Assembly (NCBI RefSeq): GCF_041080835.1
Contig: NZ_CP129683.1
Location: 434,001-498,000, forward strand
DNA: 64,000 nucleotides
Direction of reading: 5' to 3'
DNA from: Bifidobacterium sp. WK012_4_13
Lineage (GTDB): Bacteria; Actinomycetota; Actinomycetes; Actinomycetales; Bifidobacteriaceae
A model generated the notes under the pieces. It made no database searches, was not told where the DNA came from, and saw only the letters and a program-made list of their open reading frames with translations. How positions within the stretch are numbered: the stretch's first letter is position 1; every line of letters starts with the position of its first letter. Made by a program: the position numbers and the translations under genes. Below are positions 1 through 9,668 of this stretch, in pieces.

Positions 1-767
1 TTGGAAGTGTCCTTGACATATTCCTGCTCCAACAGCACCGTCTCCTTGTAGAAGGAGTTAAGGCGCCCCTCGACGATGCGAGGAATGATCTTCTCGGGCT
101 TGCCCTCAGCCTGAGACTTCTCGGTCGCGACGCGAGTCTCCGCCTCGACGACGTCAGCAGGAACGTCTTCGCGACGCAGCCACTTCGGGCTCATTGCGGA
201 AATCTGCAATGCGACTTCGTGTGCGATCGAAGCGCCCGCCTCATCCGTTGCAATCACGGCAACGATGGAAGGAGGCAGTTCGACTGACTTGTGATGGGCA
301 TAGATCTCGACATGAGGTCCGGCAACGCGAGCAAACTGACCAAGCTTGACATGCTCGTGGAACAGGGCGCCAGCCTCTTCGATCGTCTCGCTGACGGTAC
401 CCGACTTCGAGGCGGCCTTGAGCACGTCGTCGGCCGATTGCGCGTCTGCCTTGGCAACGTCGGCAACAACCTCGTCACCGAACTCCACGAACTGCGGGGT
501 CTTGGCGACGAAATCGGTCTCTGAATTCAATTCGACGGCATATGCGACCTGACCATCGGCATTGCTTGAGATCGTGGAGGCGATCAGGCCTTCCTGAGCC
601 TTGCGCCCTTCTCGCTTGCCTGCAGCCTGGATGCCCTTGGCGCGAATGATTTCCTTTGCACGTGCAACATCGCCTTCGGCTTCGGTGAGCGCCTTCTTGA
701 CGTCCATCATTCCGGCGCCAGTTGCGTCACGCAGTTCCTTGATGAGTGCGGCAGTGATCTTTGCCAT
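1..767 (-). CDS. tsf: Elongation factor Ts, C-terminal end cut by window edge
   Basis: EF-Ts is the cytosolic guanine-nucleotide exchange factor that regenerates EF-Tu-GTP. On the minus strand the protein opens MAKITAALIKELRDATGAGM, the classic EF-Ts N-terminal UBA-like helix, and the conserved D-A-T-G-A-G-M-M-D motif is present. The last residues visible before the edge (LNSFYKETVLLEQEYVKDTS) match the C-terminal domain, so only a short tail is missing. The start at 767 is preceded by GAGGAG. It lies 78 bp downstream of rpsB in the same direction, the usual rpsB-tsf operon, with a strong hairpin in the gap. There is no stop codon inside the window. Confidence 0.95.
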   Translation of the reverse strand, partial: MAKITAALIKELRDATGAGMMDVKKALTEAEGDVARAKEIIRAKGIQAAGKREGRKAQEGLIASTISSNADGQVAYAVELNSETDFVAKTPQFVEFGDEVVADVAKADAQSADDVLKAASKSGTVSETIEEAGALFHEHVKLGQFARVAGPHVEIYAHHKSVELPPSIVAVIATDEAGASIAHEVALQISAMSPKWLRREDVPADVVEAETRVATEKSQAEGKPEKIIPRIVEGRLNSFYKETVLLEQEYVKDTS

Positions 768-792
768 ATAAACTCTCCTCTGTGTTAACGTG

Positions 793-823
793 CCGGTCGC
801 GGCACGCATCGCCCCGCGACCGG
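793..823 (-). terminator. Hairpin between rpsB and tsf (attenuator-like)
   Basis: A perfect 10-bp inverted repeat (CCGGTCGCGG at 793-802, its complement at 814-823) with an 11-nt loop lies in the rpsB-tsf gap. No clear U-tract follows, so partial termination or mRNA processing is more likely than full termination. Confidence 0.6.
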
Positions 824-845
824 ATCCAAGTTCAGTGACCCTGAA

Positions 846-1712
846 TTACTCAGCTTTTGCTTCCGCAGCCGGTGCCTCGGCAGGTGCCGCGTCGGCCTTG
901 TCGGCGTTCTCGGCAGTCTCAGTGCCTTCTTCGTTCTTTTCGGCTTCTGGCTTCTGGAGAAGGTCCTTCTCCCACTCTGCCATTGGTTGTTCGGCTGATT
1001 CCTCGGCCTTGGCAGCCTTGCCTGAACGCTCGAGCAGACCCTCGGCGACGGCATCCGCCATCAGGGAGGTGAGCAGCTCGATGCCGCGGATCGCATCGTC
1101 GTTTGCAGGAATCGGATAGGTGACGGTCTCAGGATCCGTGTTCGTGTCAACGAGCGCCACGACGGGAATGTGCAGCTTGTGGGCTTCCTGAACGGCAAGC
1201 GCTTCCTTGTTGATGTCGATGATGAACAGGGCCGAAGGGGTGCGGTTCATGTTACGGATGCCGCCGAGCTGCTTCTCCAGCTTGTCCTTCTCGCGTTCGA
1301 GAAGCAGCAGTTCCTTCTTGGTCAGACCTGACGCGTGGACATCGCTGAAGTCCATCTCCTCGAGTTCCTTGAGACGGGAGACGCGCTTGGTGACGGTTTG
1401 GAAGTTGGTGAGCATGCCGCCCAGCCAGCGCTCGGAAACATATGGCATGTTCACGCGGGTCGCCTGGGTCTTGACTGCATCCTGCGCCTGCTTCTTGGTG
1501 CCGACGAAGAGGATGGTGCCGTTGTGGGCCACGGTCTGCTTGATGAAGTCGTAGGCCTTGTCGATCATGTCGAGCGACTTGAAAAGATTGATAATATGAA
1601 TGCCATTGCGTTCAGTAAGGATGTATTGCTTCATCTTCGGATCCCAGCGACGTGTCTGATGTCCGAAGTGGATGCCAGCCTTGAGCATTTCGCTCATGGT
1701 TATCTGTGCCAT
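846..1712 (-). CDS. rpsB: 30S ribosomal protein S2
   Basis: Component of the small ribosomal subunit, bound late near the neck and needed for S1-dependent initiation. The N-terminus [20 protein letters not shown] and the motifs W-D-P-K-M-K-Q-Y-I and F-V-G-T-K-K-Q-A are standard S2. I take the ATG at 1712 because AAAGG lies at the right distance; an in-frame ATG at 1727 would overlap that site. The 288-residue product is longer than E. coli S2 (about 241) because of a low-complexity Ala/Glu C-terminal tail of about 50 residues, a trait seen in bifidobacterial S2. It is followed by tsf. Upstream is a structured leader. Confidence 0.97.
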   Translation of the reverse strand: MAQITMSEMLKAGIHFGHQTRRWDPKMKQYILTERNGIHIINLFKSLDMIDKAYDFIKQTVAHNGTILFVGTKKQAQDAVKTQATRVNMPYVSERWLGGMLTNFQTVTKRVSRLKELEEMDFSDVHASGLTKKELLLLEREKDKLEKQLGGIRNMNRTPSALFIIDINKEALAVQEAHKLHIPVVALVDTNTDPETVTYPIPANDDAIRGIELLTSLMADAVAEGLLERSGKAAKAEESAEQPMAEWEKDLLQKPEAEKNEEGTETAENADKADAAPAEAPAAEAKAE

Positions 1713-1752
1713 GATAATACCTTTCATTGTCGGTTATTGCCTGGTCATGCGA

Positions 1753-1812
1753 ACCTGAGTGCAGCCCAAAGGGCCGACCGACACAGGTCGTCGCCGACAT
1801 GACGCGATGTCG
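1753..1812 (-). promoter_or_regulatory. Structured leader upstream of rpsB
   Basis: In the rpsB 5' region the minus strand can form CGACAT/ATGTCG (1795-1812) and a nested element, ACCTG/CAGGT (1753-1757 with 1784-1788) enclosing GGCCC-TTT-GGGCT (1763-1775). This could be an S2 autoregulatory leader, which is known for rpsB in other bacteria, but I cannot match it to a named family. Inference from base pairing only. Confidence 0.35.
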
Positions 1813-1917
1813 TGTGCCATCTCTAGGAAAGTTCGAATCGGAAGAGCCTGCGACTGCCTACCGAATCATCGACACACAGCTGACAAGGATACCATGGATC
1901 CTCGTCAGAAGCTGCAA

Positions 1918-2403
1918 TCACCGAGCTGGCGAGCGAAGTTCGCGCAGTGCCTTGCGACGAACATCCTTCTCGAGCCGGTCTATGTACACGTGACCGTCAA
2001 GATGGTCGCATTCGTGCTGGAGCATTCGGCCCTTGATCCCGTCACCTTCGACGACGATCTCCCTGCCTGACAGGTCGATGCCGCGCACCCGCGCGTAGTC
2101 GGCTCTGCGGGTGTCGTACCACAGTCCAGGAAGGGAGAGGCATCCTTCGGCTCCGAACTGCTCTCCCGTGGTCTCTTCCAGAACTGGGTTGATGACATAT
2201 CCAAGCTCATCCTCGATGTTGAAGGAAAACACCCTCAGCGGCACACCGATCTGGTTCGCCGATAGACCGGCCCTGCCGGGATCGTTCACCGTCTCGAGCA
2301 GATCCTGAACGAGTCGCTCGATCGCCGGAGTTATCGTCTTCACTGGATCGCAGACGGTGCGAAGAATCGGATCGGGAACCACTCGAATGTCACGAATTGC
2401 CAA
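1918..2403 (-). CDS. def: Peptide deformylase
   Basis: Removes the formyl group from the N-terminal Met of nascent proteins; cytosolic metalloenzyme. All three diagnostic motifs are present: GLSANQIG (about residue 47), EGCLSLPG (about 87) and HECDH (about 130), giving the Cys and two His metal ligands and the catalytic Glu. I choose the TTG at 2403 (protein [14 protein letters not shown]) because AGGAG sits just before it; the GTG at 2409 overlaps that site and has no ribosome site of its own. At 161 residues the size is normal. It starts 15 bp after the acyl-CoA ligase stop, so the two are probably co-transcribed. Confidence 0.9.
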   Translation of the reverse strand: MAIRDIRVVPDPILRTVCDPVKTITPAIERLVQDLLETVNDPGRAGLSANQIGVPLRVFSFNIEDELGYVINPVLEETTGEQFGAEGCLSLPGLWYDTRRADYARVRGIDLSGREIVVEGDGIKGRMLQHECDHLDGHVYIDRLEKDVRRKALRELRSPAR

Positions 2404-2418
2404 AACCACTCCTGAAAC

Positions 2419-4515
2419 TTAGATGCCCGAGTCTTTCTGGTCTCCATCAGGACGCTCCGCGTCCTCCCCCTCGGAAGATGACGTGGACTCGTCAGGAGAA
2501 TCCTGCTCGGCCTGCGAACGAATTCTTTCAGAAACGTTAGCAAGGGAATCAGACACGTTGCTTCGTGCCCGGTCGATGCTGTCGAGCATCTCGTTGATGC
2601 GTGGCATGGCGTTTTCCTGGGCCTTGCTGACCAGAGGGGTCAATGATTCCGATGCCTTCTCCATAAGCTTCGCGGATGCTGCCTGCGGACGAGGCTGCGA
2701 AACCCTTGGCGCATAGAGGACCCTGTCGATCACGCTCTCGTACTGCTTCAGCACCTGGGGACGAATGACCTTCATGCTCGGTGTCAGCGTTCCATCTTCC
2801 TGCGTGAAGTCTTCGCTGAGAATCAGGAATTTCCTCACCGACTCCGCTCTGGAGACATTGCTGTTGGCCTGATCCACGAATTGCTGGACGTACGAGCGCA
2901 CCGCCTCGTTCGTGACTGCCTGTGCGACGGTGAGAGTCGAATCGAGCTTTTGGGATTCGAGCCAGTTCTTCAGCATGTCTGGGTCCAAGGTGACGAGTGC
3001 GCCGATGAAGGGCTTGCCGTCACCGACGACCACGGCCTGGGACACGATCGGACATGAGGCTATCGTGTCTTCCATGGGGGCTGGGCTGATGTTCTTCCCA
3101 CCGGCGGTGATGATGATGTCTTTCTTTCTGCCGGTGATGAAGACGAAGCCCTCATCGTCGAGCCTCGCCAGATCGCCGGTGTGAAGCCAACCGTCAGCGT
3201 CGACGGTCTCCTTTGCCAGATCGGGATTGCCGTAGTAGCCGACGAAGACGTTCGGGCCCTTGACGAGAAGCTCATCGTCATCGGCGATGCGAACCGAAAT
3301 GCCAGGCCCCGGGCGTCCCACGGAACCGACGATGTTGTCATGCTCTCCATTGACGCAGCACGGTGCCGCCGTTTCGGTCATGCCGTATCCCTGGATGAAG
3401 GTTATGCCGTCGAAGCCGTTGAAGAAGTTCGCCAGATCGGCGTTCATCGGGGCGCCGCCGCACGCAAGGTATTTCAGATTCGGTCCGAGAGCTGAGCGGA
3501 TCGAGGATCCGACGGTACGCATGTAGAAGGAGTGATAGATGCCTGCGATGAGACCGTGTCTGCCGGTTTCCTGCTCGTCCTTGGACCACTGTATGAAGTG
3601 CTTGAACGCATTGGCGAACAGGCGCCCCTTCAGACCGGCACCGGCCTTCTGGGACGCTGCGTTGTAGACCTTTTCGAAGACGCGCGGCACACCGAGAAGA
3701 TAGGTTGGCTTGAAGCTGCGAAGGTCTGCCAGCAGATGCTTGGCATTGTGAACATATCCGACGACGCCCTGGGCTCCGATGCATACGTATTGAATGTAGC
3801 GTGCGAAGCAGTGGGCCAGCGGCAGGAACAGGAGAAGCCGCGTCGGAGCGGCGAGCATGTCGGGCAGGGCCTCGTAACCGGCATAGACGATATGCGTGAA
3901 GTTACGGTTCGAAAGCATGACCCCTTTCGGCGCGCCCGTCGAGCCGGAGGTATACACGATCGTCAGCAGGTCGTCCGCGCGAACATCGGATATTGCCCCG
4001 TCCAGGATCTCGTCATCTATGGCCCTGCCAAAGTCGCTGACCGCATTGAGCCCGTCGTTCTCGAAGTTGAATACGAACTTCAGCTTGTTGTCGGCAAGAC
4101 GAGCCTGTTCCATGATCTGCGTGCGCTCGCTGTCGCCCGCGAAGGCGACGATGGGGTCGACGGCCTGCGTGATGGCGGCGGCCTGCTTGCTCGAATCGGT
4201 CTCGTAGATCGGCACGGTGACGGCACCGATTGCGGCGCAGGCAAAGTCGACGATCCCCCAGTCATAGCTGGTCGCCGAATAGATGATGACCTTGCTTCCC
4301 TTCGTCACGCCCAAGGCCAGCAGCCCCTTCGAGACCTGCCGCACACGGTCAAGCATCTGCGCAGCCGTGACATCGTGCCATGCCTTCGTGTTCTCATCCT
4401 GCCATTGGGCGATCACGTCTTCGGGATCGCGCTTGGTTCGATTGCTCAGCAGTGAATAGACAGTATCGTCGTCCGTCGTTGGCCGGTTGGTTTTAACATT
4501 GAATTCTCGCAACAT
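2419..4515 (-). CDS. Long-chain fatty acid-CoA ligase (AMP-forming)
   Basis: Activates free fatty acids to acyl-CoA through an acyl-adenylate. The ANL-superfamily motifs are intact: the ATP-binding loop YTSGSTGAPKG (about residue 188), GYGMTETAA, and DGWLHTGDLARLDDEGF followed by G-R-K-K-D and the hinge leading to the C-terminal lid. The 698-residue product carries about 100 extra C-terminal residues ending in an acidic Ser/Asp/Glu tail, absent from the paralogue at 9669-11501. The ATG at 4515 is chosen over an in-frame GTG at 4524; neither has a clear ribosome site. Upstream is an Rv3235-like gene, downstream def. Substrate chain length cannot be read from the sequence. Confidence 0.9.
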   Translation of the reverse strand: MLREFNVKTNRPTTDDDTVYSLLSNRTKRDPEDVIAQWQDENTKAWHDVTAAQMLDRVRQVSKGLLALGVTKGSKVIIYSATSYDWGIVDFACAAIGAVTVPIYETDSSKQAAAITQAVDPIVAFAGDSERTQIMEQARLADNKLKFVFNFENDGLNAVSDFGRAIDDEILDGAISDVRADDLLTIVYTSGSTGAPKGVMLSNRNFTHIVYAGYEALPDMLAAPTRLLLFLPLAHCFARYIQYVCIGAQGVVGYVHNAKHLLADLRSFKPTYLLGVPRVFEKVYNAASQKAGAGLKGRLFANAFKHFIQWSKDEQETGRHGLIAGIYHSFYMRTVGSSIRSALGPNLKYLACGGAPMNADLANFFNGFDGITFIQGYGMTETAAPCCVNGEHDNIVGSVGRPGPGISVRIADDDELLVKGPNVFVGYYGNPDLAKETVDADGWLHTGDLARLDDEGFVFITGRKKDIIITAGGKNISPAPMEDTIASCPIVSQAVVVGDGKPFIGALVTLDPDMLKNWLESQKLDSTLTVAQAVTNEAVRSYVQQFVDQANSNVSRAESVRKFLILSEDFTQEDGTLTPSMKVIRPQVLKQYESVIDRVLYAPRVSQPRPQAASAKLMEKASESLTPLVSKAQENAMPRINEMLDSIDRARSNVSDSLANVSERIRSQAEQDSPDESTSSSEGEDAERPDGDQKDSGI

Positions 4516-4556
4516 GGATACCACTATAGGACTATGCCGGAATCGCGTCTTCCTCG

Positions 4557-5039
4557 CTATCCGATGTCAAGAAGCGAACACCTCCATCGCCCCCGCTCGA
4601 AATGGAGGACGACATTCGCCCAGTACTTGCTGTCTCCGATGCTGAAGCAGACCGAAACCTCATATATGTCAGGGCCGACGAGTAGGCCGTGTATCTGCTG
4701 TGGCACCACGGGAAGCTGCCCCAGCTCGTGCTTCACGAAGCCCTTTCTGGGATCGGACCGATGAAGAAGATATGAGAAGGTGAGCAACCGCTCAATCAGT
4801 TCGGGCTTCAGATAGTGGGAAAGAACCCTTGAATCCAGGCGCCGTCGAACGACATCCATGGCGAGGCACGCATTGCGACACGCCAAGACAGCCAGCTGGT
4901 GGCATTCCTCATTGCTTATCGTGGATGGAATGCATCGTGCTATTCGTATGGGGATCGGTCGCATGGTCTGCGCCACACGCACCTTGCCCTCATATGGTCC
5001 TCTGATGACCGGCGATGATTCTCTGGCGGAAGCTTCCAT
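4557..5039 (-). CDS. Rv3235-family protein (DUF6459-like)
   Basis: A 160-residue soluble protein of an actinobacterial family typified by M. tuberculosis Rv3235; function unknown. What supports the family: a central helical stretch with paired Arg (M-D-V-V-R-R-R-L), a segment P-x-L-I-E-R-L-L, and a C-terminal half ending GRWRCSLLDIG, matching the conserved W-x-C-x-x-L-x-x-G ending of that family. The N-terminal 40 residues are poorly conserved and look disordered. The start at 5039 follows GAGG at good spacing. It is 41 bp upstream of the acyl-CoA ligase on the same strand. In other actinobacteria the gene is near secA/prfB, which is not the case here. Confidence 0.65.
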   Translation of the reverse strand: MEASARESSPVIRGPYEGKVRVAQTMRPIPIRIARCIPSTISNEECHQLAVLACRNACLAMDVVRRRLDSRVLSHYLKPELIERLLTFSYLLHRSDPRKGFVKHELGQLPVVPQQIHGLLVGPDIYEVSVCFSIGDSKYWANVVLHFERGRWRCSLLDIG

Positions 5040-5198
5040 GTCTAGTCCTCAACGTTATGCCTGCGCTGCGCGCGTTGTTTCGTAGATTGAGCATCCCAAA
5101 GTTTTTACAATACGTCAAGATGGTGGCATGCCCACCGCACCCGTGCCGATGACAAGCCACCATGCGCCGCGACGCCGCCATCGCCCGCCGAAAGGAGA

Positions 5199-6323
5199 TC
5201 AGATGTGCTCGTATGGCGTGACGACCACCGAGCATCGCTGGAAGTTCTTCACATCCACATATCCCGTCGATGCCATCGCCCTGCGCAATGCGCCAATGTA
5301 GTTGGTCGCACCATCTGCCTGATGGCTTGGACCGAACAGAATGCGCTGCATCGGCGCGACGGTGCCGACCTCGACTCGGTTCCCACGCGGAAGCGTTTCG
5401 TGATGCGCCTCGGAGCCCCAATGCATGCCCATGCCTGGAGCCTCCGTGGCACGGGCAAGCGGGGCGCCGAGCATCACGGCATCCGCACCCATGGCCAGAG
5501 CCTTGACGAAGTTGCCCGAAGTGCCCATTCCGGCATCGGCTATGACCTGCACATAGCGGCCGCCAGACTCGTCGAGATAGTCTCTACGGGCCTCGGCGAC
5601 GTCCGCTATCGACGTGGCCATGGGAGCGTGGACGCCGATGGTCGTGCGCGTCGGAGATACCGCCCCACCGCCGAATCCGACGAGCACGCCGGCAGCTCCC
5701 GTCCTCATCAGATGCAGGGCGGCCTGATACGTCGCCGCACCGCCGACGATCACTGGTACATCGAGCTCATAGATGAATTTCTTAAGGTTCAGAGGCTGAT
5801 GATTGGTCGAAACGTGTTCGGCGGAAACCGCAGTTCCTCGGATCACGAACAGATCGACACCCGCCTTGATCAAGGTCTCCGTGAATTCCTGCGTATGCTG
5901 TGGCGACAGGGCGCCTGCGACGGTCACACCGGCCTTGCGAATTTCCTGAATGCGTTCGGTTATCAGCTCCGCCTTGATAGGCTCGGCATAGATCTCCTGG
6001 ATTCTTGCCGTCGCCCTTTCTGCGGGCAGTTCGGAAATCTCCTGCAGCAGCGGTCGTGGGTCTTCGTATCGAGTCCACAGACCCTCCATGTCAAGAACGC
6101 CGAGGCCGCCAAGCCTGCCAAGCGCGATCGCAGTCTGCGGACTCATGACCGAGTCCATCGGCGCCCCGAGCACCGGAATGTCGAAGCCATAGGCATCAAT
6201 CTGCCATGACGTCGAAACGTCTTCTGGGTCGCGCGTGCGACGCGAAGGCACAATTGCGACATCATCGAGTGAATATGCAAGACGGGCCTTCTTGCCAAGG
6301 CCGATTTCGATTTCCTGAGACAT
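5199..6323 (-). CDS. guaB3: GuaB3-type IMP dehydrogenase-related protein
   Basis: A TIM-barrel member of the IMPDH/GMP reductase superfamily, actinobacterial GuaB3 subgroup. Visible: the N-terminal barrel entry KKARLAYSLDDVAIVPSRRT, GAPMDSVMS, and the GGRYVQVIADAGMGTSGN phosphate-binding segment. It has no CBS pair, and at 374 residues it is about 100 shorter than true GuaB. At the catalytic-loop position (GGGAVSPTRT, about 218-227) the IMPDH nucleophile Cys aligns with Ser223, so ordinary IMP oxidation by the covalent mechanism is doubtful. No Shine-Dalgarno precedes the ATG, but TAGCCT lies 7 nt upstream, suggesting a leaderless mRNA. It is divergent from icd. Confidence 0.88.
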   Translation of the reverse strand: MSQEIEIGLGKKARLAYSLDDVAIVPSRRTRDPEDVSTSWQIDAYGFDIPVLGAPMDSVMSPQTAIALGRLGGLGVLDMEGLWTRYEDPRPLLQEISELPAERATARIQEIYAEPIKAELITERIQEIRKAGVTVAGALSPQHTQEFTETLIKAGVDLFVIRGTAVSAEHVSTNHQPLNLKKFIYELDVPVIVGGAATYQAALHLMRTGAAGVLVGFGGGAVSPTRTTIGVHAPMATSIADVAEARRDYLDESGGRYVQVIADAGMGTSGNFVKALAMGADAVMLGAPLARATEAPGMGMHWGSEAHHETLPRGNRVEVGTVAPMQRILFGPSHQADGATNYIGALRRAMASTGYVDVKNFQRCSVVVTPYEHI

Positions 6324-6453
6324 AGTTCATAGGCTAATGCTCATGCCAGACCTAAGACCGAATGCCGTCGGAATTGATGAAATCGGTTAACATGAATGAT
6401 GTATCAATGGAATTCAAGGTCGTCGCTCAAACAGACGATTTTAGGAGGAATTC

Positions 6454-7686
6454 ATGCCCACAGCCAAAGCTTCCAGAATAAAGGTCGAGGGGACCGTCGT
6501 CGAACTCGATGGCGACGAGATGACCCGCGTCATATGGAAGGACATCAAGAATCGTCTGATTCTGCCATATCTCGATCTCGATCTTGACTATTACGACCTT
6601 GGAATCGAGAGTCGCGACAGGACGGACGACCAGGTCACCATCGATGCAGCGAAGGCGATCCAGAAAACCCACGTCGGCGTCAAATGCGCGACCATCACCC
6701 CGGACGAGGCCCGCGTCAAGGAGTTTGGCCTGAAGAAGATGTGGAAGTCCCCCAACGGAACGATCCGCAACATTCTTGGTGGAACGATCTTCCGCGAGCC
6801 GATCGTCATCTCCAACGTTCCGCGCCTCGTTCCAGGTTGGACGAAGCCAATCATCGTGGCCAGACACGCCTTCGGCGATCAATACAAGGCCACTGACTTC
6901 ACAGTGCCAGGCAAGGGCAAGCTCACCGTCACCTTCACCCCGGCGGATGGGTCTGCGCCGATCGAGCATCTCGTCTATGACTATCCGGGAGCTGGAATCG
7001 CCCAGGTGCAATACAATCTCGACGAATCCATCGCTGGATTCGCACGTGCATGCTTTAACTACGGCCTGCTTCGTCACTATCCCGTCTATCTGAGCACGAA
7101 GAACACGATCCTCAAGGCATATGACGGCCGTTTCAAGGACATCTTCCAGGAGATCTTCGAAGGCGAATACAAGGACCGCTATGTGGCGGAGGGACTGACG
7201 TACGAGCACCGTCTCATCGACGACATGGTTGCGAGCTCATTGAAGTGGAGTGGCGGTTACGTCTGGGCCTGCAAGAACTATGACGGCGATGTCCAGTCAG
7301 ACACGGTTGCCCAAGGTTTCGGCTCGCTCGGCCTGATGACATCGGTGCTGATGACGCCCGATGGGCAGACCGTCGAGGCAGAGGCCGCACATGGAACCGT
7401 GACCAGGCACTATCGTCGCTGGCAGAAGGGCGAGAAGACCTCGACGAATCCGATAGCCTCGATCTATGCCTGGACCGGCGGCCTGAAGCATCGTGCGAAG
7501 CTCGACGGCAACCTCGAATTGCAGCATTTTGCCGAGACCCTTGAACAGGTGATCATCGCGACGGTCGAATCAGGCAAGATGACCAAGGATCTGGCGACGC
7601 TCATCGGGCCGGATCAGCCATGGCTCGACACTGAGGGATTCATGGATGCCCTCGATGACGCCCTGTCAAGGAAACTCGCGGCCTGA
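6454..7686 (+). CDS. icd: NADP-dependent isocitrate dehydrogenase
   Basis: Oxidatively decarboxylates isocitrate to 2-oxoglutarate, supplying carbon for glutamate in bacteria with an incomplete TCA cycle. The 410-residue sequence is the eukaryote-like homodimeric type: [18 protein letters not shown] at the N-terminus, the isocitrate phosphate loop [12 protein letters not shown], the metal ligands in Y-E-H-R-L-I-D-D-M, and [12 protein letters not shown] with the NADP-binding region after it. The start is set by an excellent TTAGGAGG 8 nt upstream of ATG. It is divergently oriented to guaB3 and stands alone; an imperfect inverted repeat at 7701-7740 may be its terminator. Confidence 0.97.
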   Translation: MPTAKASRIKVEGTVVELDGDEMTRVIWKDIKNRLILPYLDLDLDYYDLGIESRDRTDDQVTIDAAKAIQKTHVGVKCATITPDEARVKEFGLKKMWKSPNGTIRNILGGTIFREPIVISNVPRLVPGWTKPIIVARHAFGDQYKATDFTVPGKGKLTVTFTPADGSAPIEHLVYDYPGAGIAQVQYNLDESIAGFARACFNYGLLRHYPVYLSTKNTILKAYDGRFKDIFQEIFEGEYKDRYVAEGLTYEHRLIDDMVASSLKWSGGYVWACKNYDGDVQSDTVAQGFGSLGLMTSVLMTPDGQTVEAEAAHGTVTRHYRRWQKGEKTSTNPIASIYAWTGGLKHRAKLDGNLELQHFAETLEQVIIATVESGKMTKDLATLIGPDQPWLDTEGFMDALDDALSRKLAA

Positions 7687-7700
7687 GATACGACATGCCA

Positions 7701-7740
7701 TGAATCTGGGTCTGTGACAGCGCCGTCAGCCCATGATTCA
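7701..7740 (+). terminator. Candidate hairpin after icd
   Basis: TGAATC at 7701 pairs with GATTCA ending at 7740, and GGG pairs with CCC inside, with small bulges. No U-tract, so the terminator role is weakly supported. Confidence 0.3.
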
Positions 7741-7952
7741 AGGTGTCATGATTCCTGGTGCCACGATTCTCAAGTTCCGCGTGCACGAATGCGAATGGCG
7801 GCACATCGCATCCTCATCCCAGTTCAATCATGAGATGGGCCGCCTCATATCCTCGGCGGACAGCGATGCCGGTATGTCTGGAGTCCTACAATGGTGATGA
7901 CCTGGAATCCTGTGACTCATTGCTCAGGATGATGACATTGCGAAGGGATTGC

Positions 7953-9635
7953 ATGAACTGCTTGAGGAAACGATTGATACATTTCATCGCAATTGGACTG
8001 AGTCTGTGCATGATTGTGGCCACAGTGGCATCCACAGTGGCATGCTCGCCCAGCCCCACGCCGCAGAAGACGACTGAGACAAGCGCCTCGAACAAGGGTT
8101 CGGTCGCAATCTTCACGCCATCCGATGGCGTGACCTTTTCCGAGCACACGCCATTGAACAAATGGACAAGGCTCACACCTGAAATCCAGAATGCACTCAT
8201 CAAGACCGAAGGCTTCGACAGCGACTCCGTAGCGACAACGACTTCCGACACGCTTGACACCCAGAGCAGGGCGATTCAGGACTACGTCGTCGGCCATGTC
8301 ACATCGCAGCGAACGGCTTCTTCGAGCGCGACATCCACGCTGAAGCCGAGCCAGGAGACGATCATCGTCGCACCCGTCGTCGCGAGCGACAATGCCACTC
8401 GCCAATATGGCGACCTGGTCGACCAGTCCTTGACGTGGAAGGAGTCAGGCACCTCGTCATCCTCGAGTTCGTCGTCATCGTCATCGTCATCATCGTCATC
8501 CAAGTCCACATCGGATAGCGCATCGCCCACACCTACGCAGTCGACTGATGACACTGGGACGACTGACGACACCGAGGAAGATGCGTCGGCAACCGCTCTG
8601 GCAACCGCCGCGGAACGTCTTGTGGCGGCGCTGCGTCTGGCCAAGAGCGCAGGAATGCATGTGATCGTGGTTTCGAATTCCATACAGGGATTCACGCCGG
8701 ATATGTTCGTGAAGATGATCACAGCCCGTGAAATCGGCATTCTTCAGGCCAAGCAGCTGGTCAGTAAACTGGCATTGAACTCGACGAGCTCTGAGAATCC
8801 AAAACGGATAGAAGTCATGATTCCCGTATCTCGCGACCCTTCGGACGATTCTGACTCAGATTCGGCTGGCGATGCGTTCGCAAAGGAGGCCTTCGCCGGC
8901 ATCTGGAGCGTCTTGGGCGAATACTATCGAGACGGCAAGGTCGAAAGCCCTTCGAAGACCCTTACCGCCTCAAGCAGCGACAGCAGCTGGAATAAGGTCA
9001 TATTCGACGCGAGGAAGGATTCATCCGCCCAGTCGGCCCTTGCACACAGACTCGGCAAGACCAAGGACGGACAGGATGTGCCGGTGACCATCAATGGCAT
9101 CCTTGCAATGAACGACTTCGTGGCTTCCGGTGTCACGGCCGAACTCGAAAAGCTGGGATACACCGGTTCATCCTCAGACATCAATCCCCAGATCAGCATT
9201 TCCGGGATCGTTGGGAACATCACCGGAAAGCACGACATTCAGAGGGACAAGGCGCCAGACCCCAAGCAGGCGCCCACGGAATCGTCAAACGACGATTCCG
9301 ACAGCACGGGTTCCACGACTGGCAAGGCCTCCAGCGCGTGGCCCATCGTCACCGGCTTTGGCGCATACATCGACAACATACCTTCCATAGTCGATGGGCA
9401 GCAGTGGATGACGGCTCTCGAAGACCGCAAGGGCATGGCCACTGATCTGGCACATGCGGTGGCGTTGCTGAATGCGGGTGGGAAGGTCTCCACAAAGGAT
9501 TCCGTGGCCCAGGACACGATCGACGGCACCAAGGTCCTGACCCTGTCCCATGATGCCCTGGTCGTCTCGGCATCCAACATGAAGTCGGTGCTGCTTGACA
9601 ATGATTACATCACATCGGCCCAGGCAGGTCTCTAG
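7953..9635 (+). CDS. Lipoprotein related to periplasmic sugar-binding proteins, with poly-Ser segment
   Basis: A 560-residue exported lipoprotein. The ATG at 7953 is chosen because GAAGGG lies 7 nt before it and it gives a proper signal: MNCLRKRLIHF, a hydrophobic core, then lipobox S-T-V-A-C with Cys31. The body resembles the two-lobed periplasmic binding fold (Peripla_BP_4, xylose/ribose type): IIVAPVVASDNATR, VIVVSNSI, then late motifs NGILAMNDFVASGV and a closing segment PSIVDGQQWMTALEDRKGMA. It is interrupted by a 16-Ser run (residues 168-183) and acidic Ser/Asp-rich loops. No ABC permease or ATPase is adjacent, so it is either an orphan binding protein or a sensor. Ligand unknown. Confidence 0.72.
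   Translation: MNCLRKRLIHFIAIGLSLCMIVATVASTVACSPSPTPQKTTETSASNKGSVAIFTPSDGVTFSEHTPLNKWTRLTPEIQNALIKTEGFDSDSVATTTSDTLDTQSRAIQDYVVGHVTSQRTASSSATSTLKPSQETIIVAPVVASDNATRQYGDLVDQSLTWKESGTSSSSSSSSSSSSSSSSKSTSDSASPTPTQSTDDTGTTDDTEEDASATALATAAERLVAALRLAKSAGMHVIVVSNSIQGFTPDMFVKMITAREIGILQAKQLVSKLALNSTSSENPKRIEVMIPVSRDPSDDSDSDSAGDAFAKEAFAGIWSVLGEYYRDGKVESPSKTLTASSSDSSWNKVIFDARKDSSAQSALAHRLGKTKDGQDVPVTINGILAMNDFVASGVTAELEKLGYTGSSSDINPQISISGIVGNITGKHDIQRDKAPDPKQAPTESSNDDSDSTGSTTGKASSAWPIVTGFGAYIDNIPSIVDGQQWMTALEDRKGMATDLAHAVALLNAGGKVSTKDSVAQDTIDGTKVLTLSHDALVVSASNMKSVLLDNDYITSAQAGL
8454..8501 (+). repeat. Trinucleotide tract encoding 16 consecutive Ser
   Basis: A TCG/TCA-rich tract inside the lipoprotein gene codes for 16 Ser in a row. 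Slippage here would change length in whole codons and so vary the linker without breaking the frame. Confidence 0.9.
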
Positions 9636-9668
9636 CTCACCTGTCACCTGCAGCCGATACGGTATGCA

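Noticed and set aside
1728..1917. tRNA-like sequence (GTTCGAATC) upstream of rpsB
   Set aside because: No acceptor stem or anticodon arm can be formed around it.
8454..8501. Phase-variable switch at the poly-Ser tract
   Set aside because: Units are trinucleotides, so slippage changes length but does not turn the gene off.
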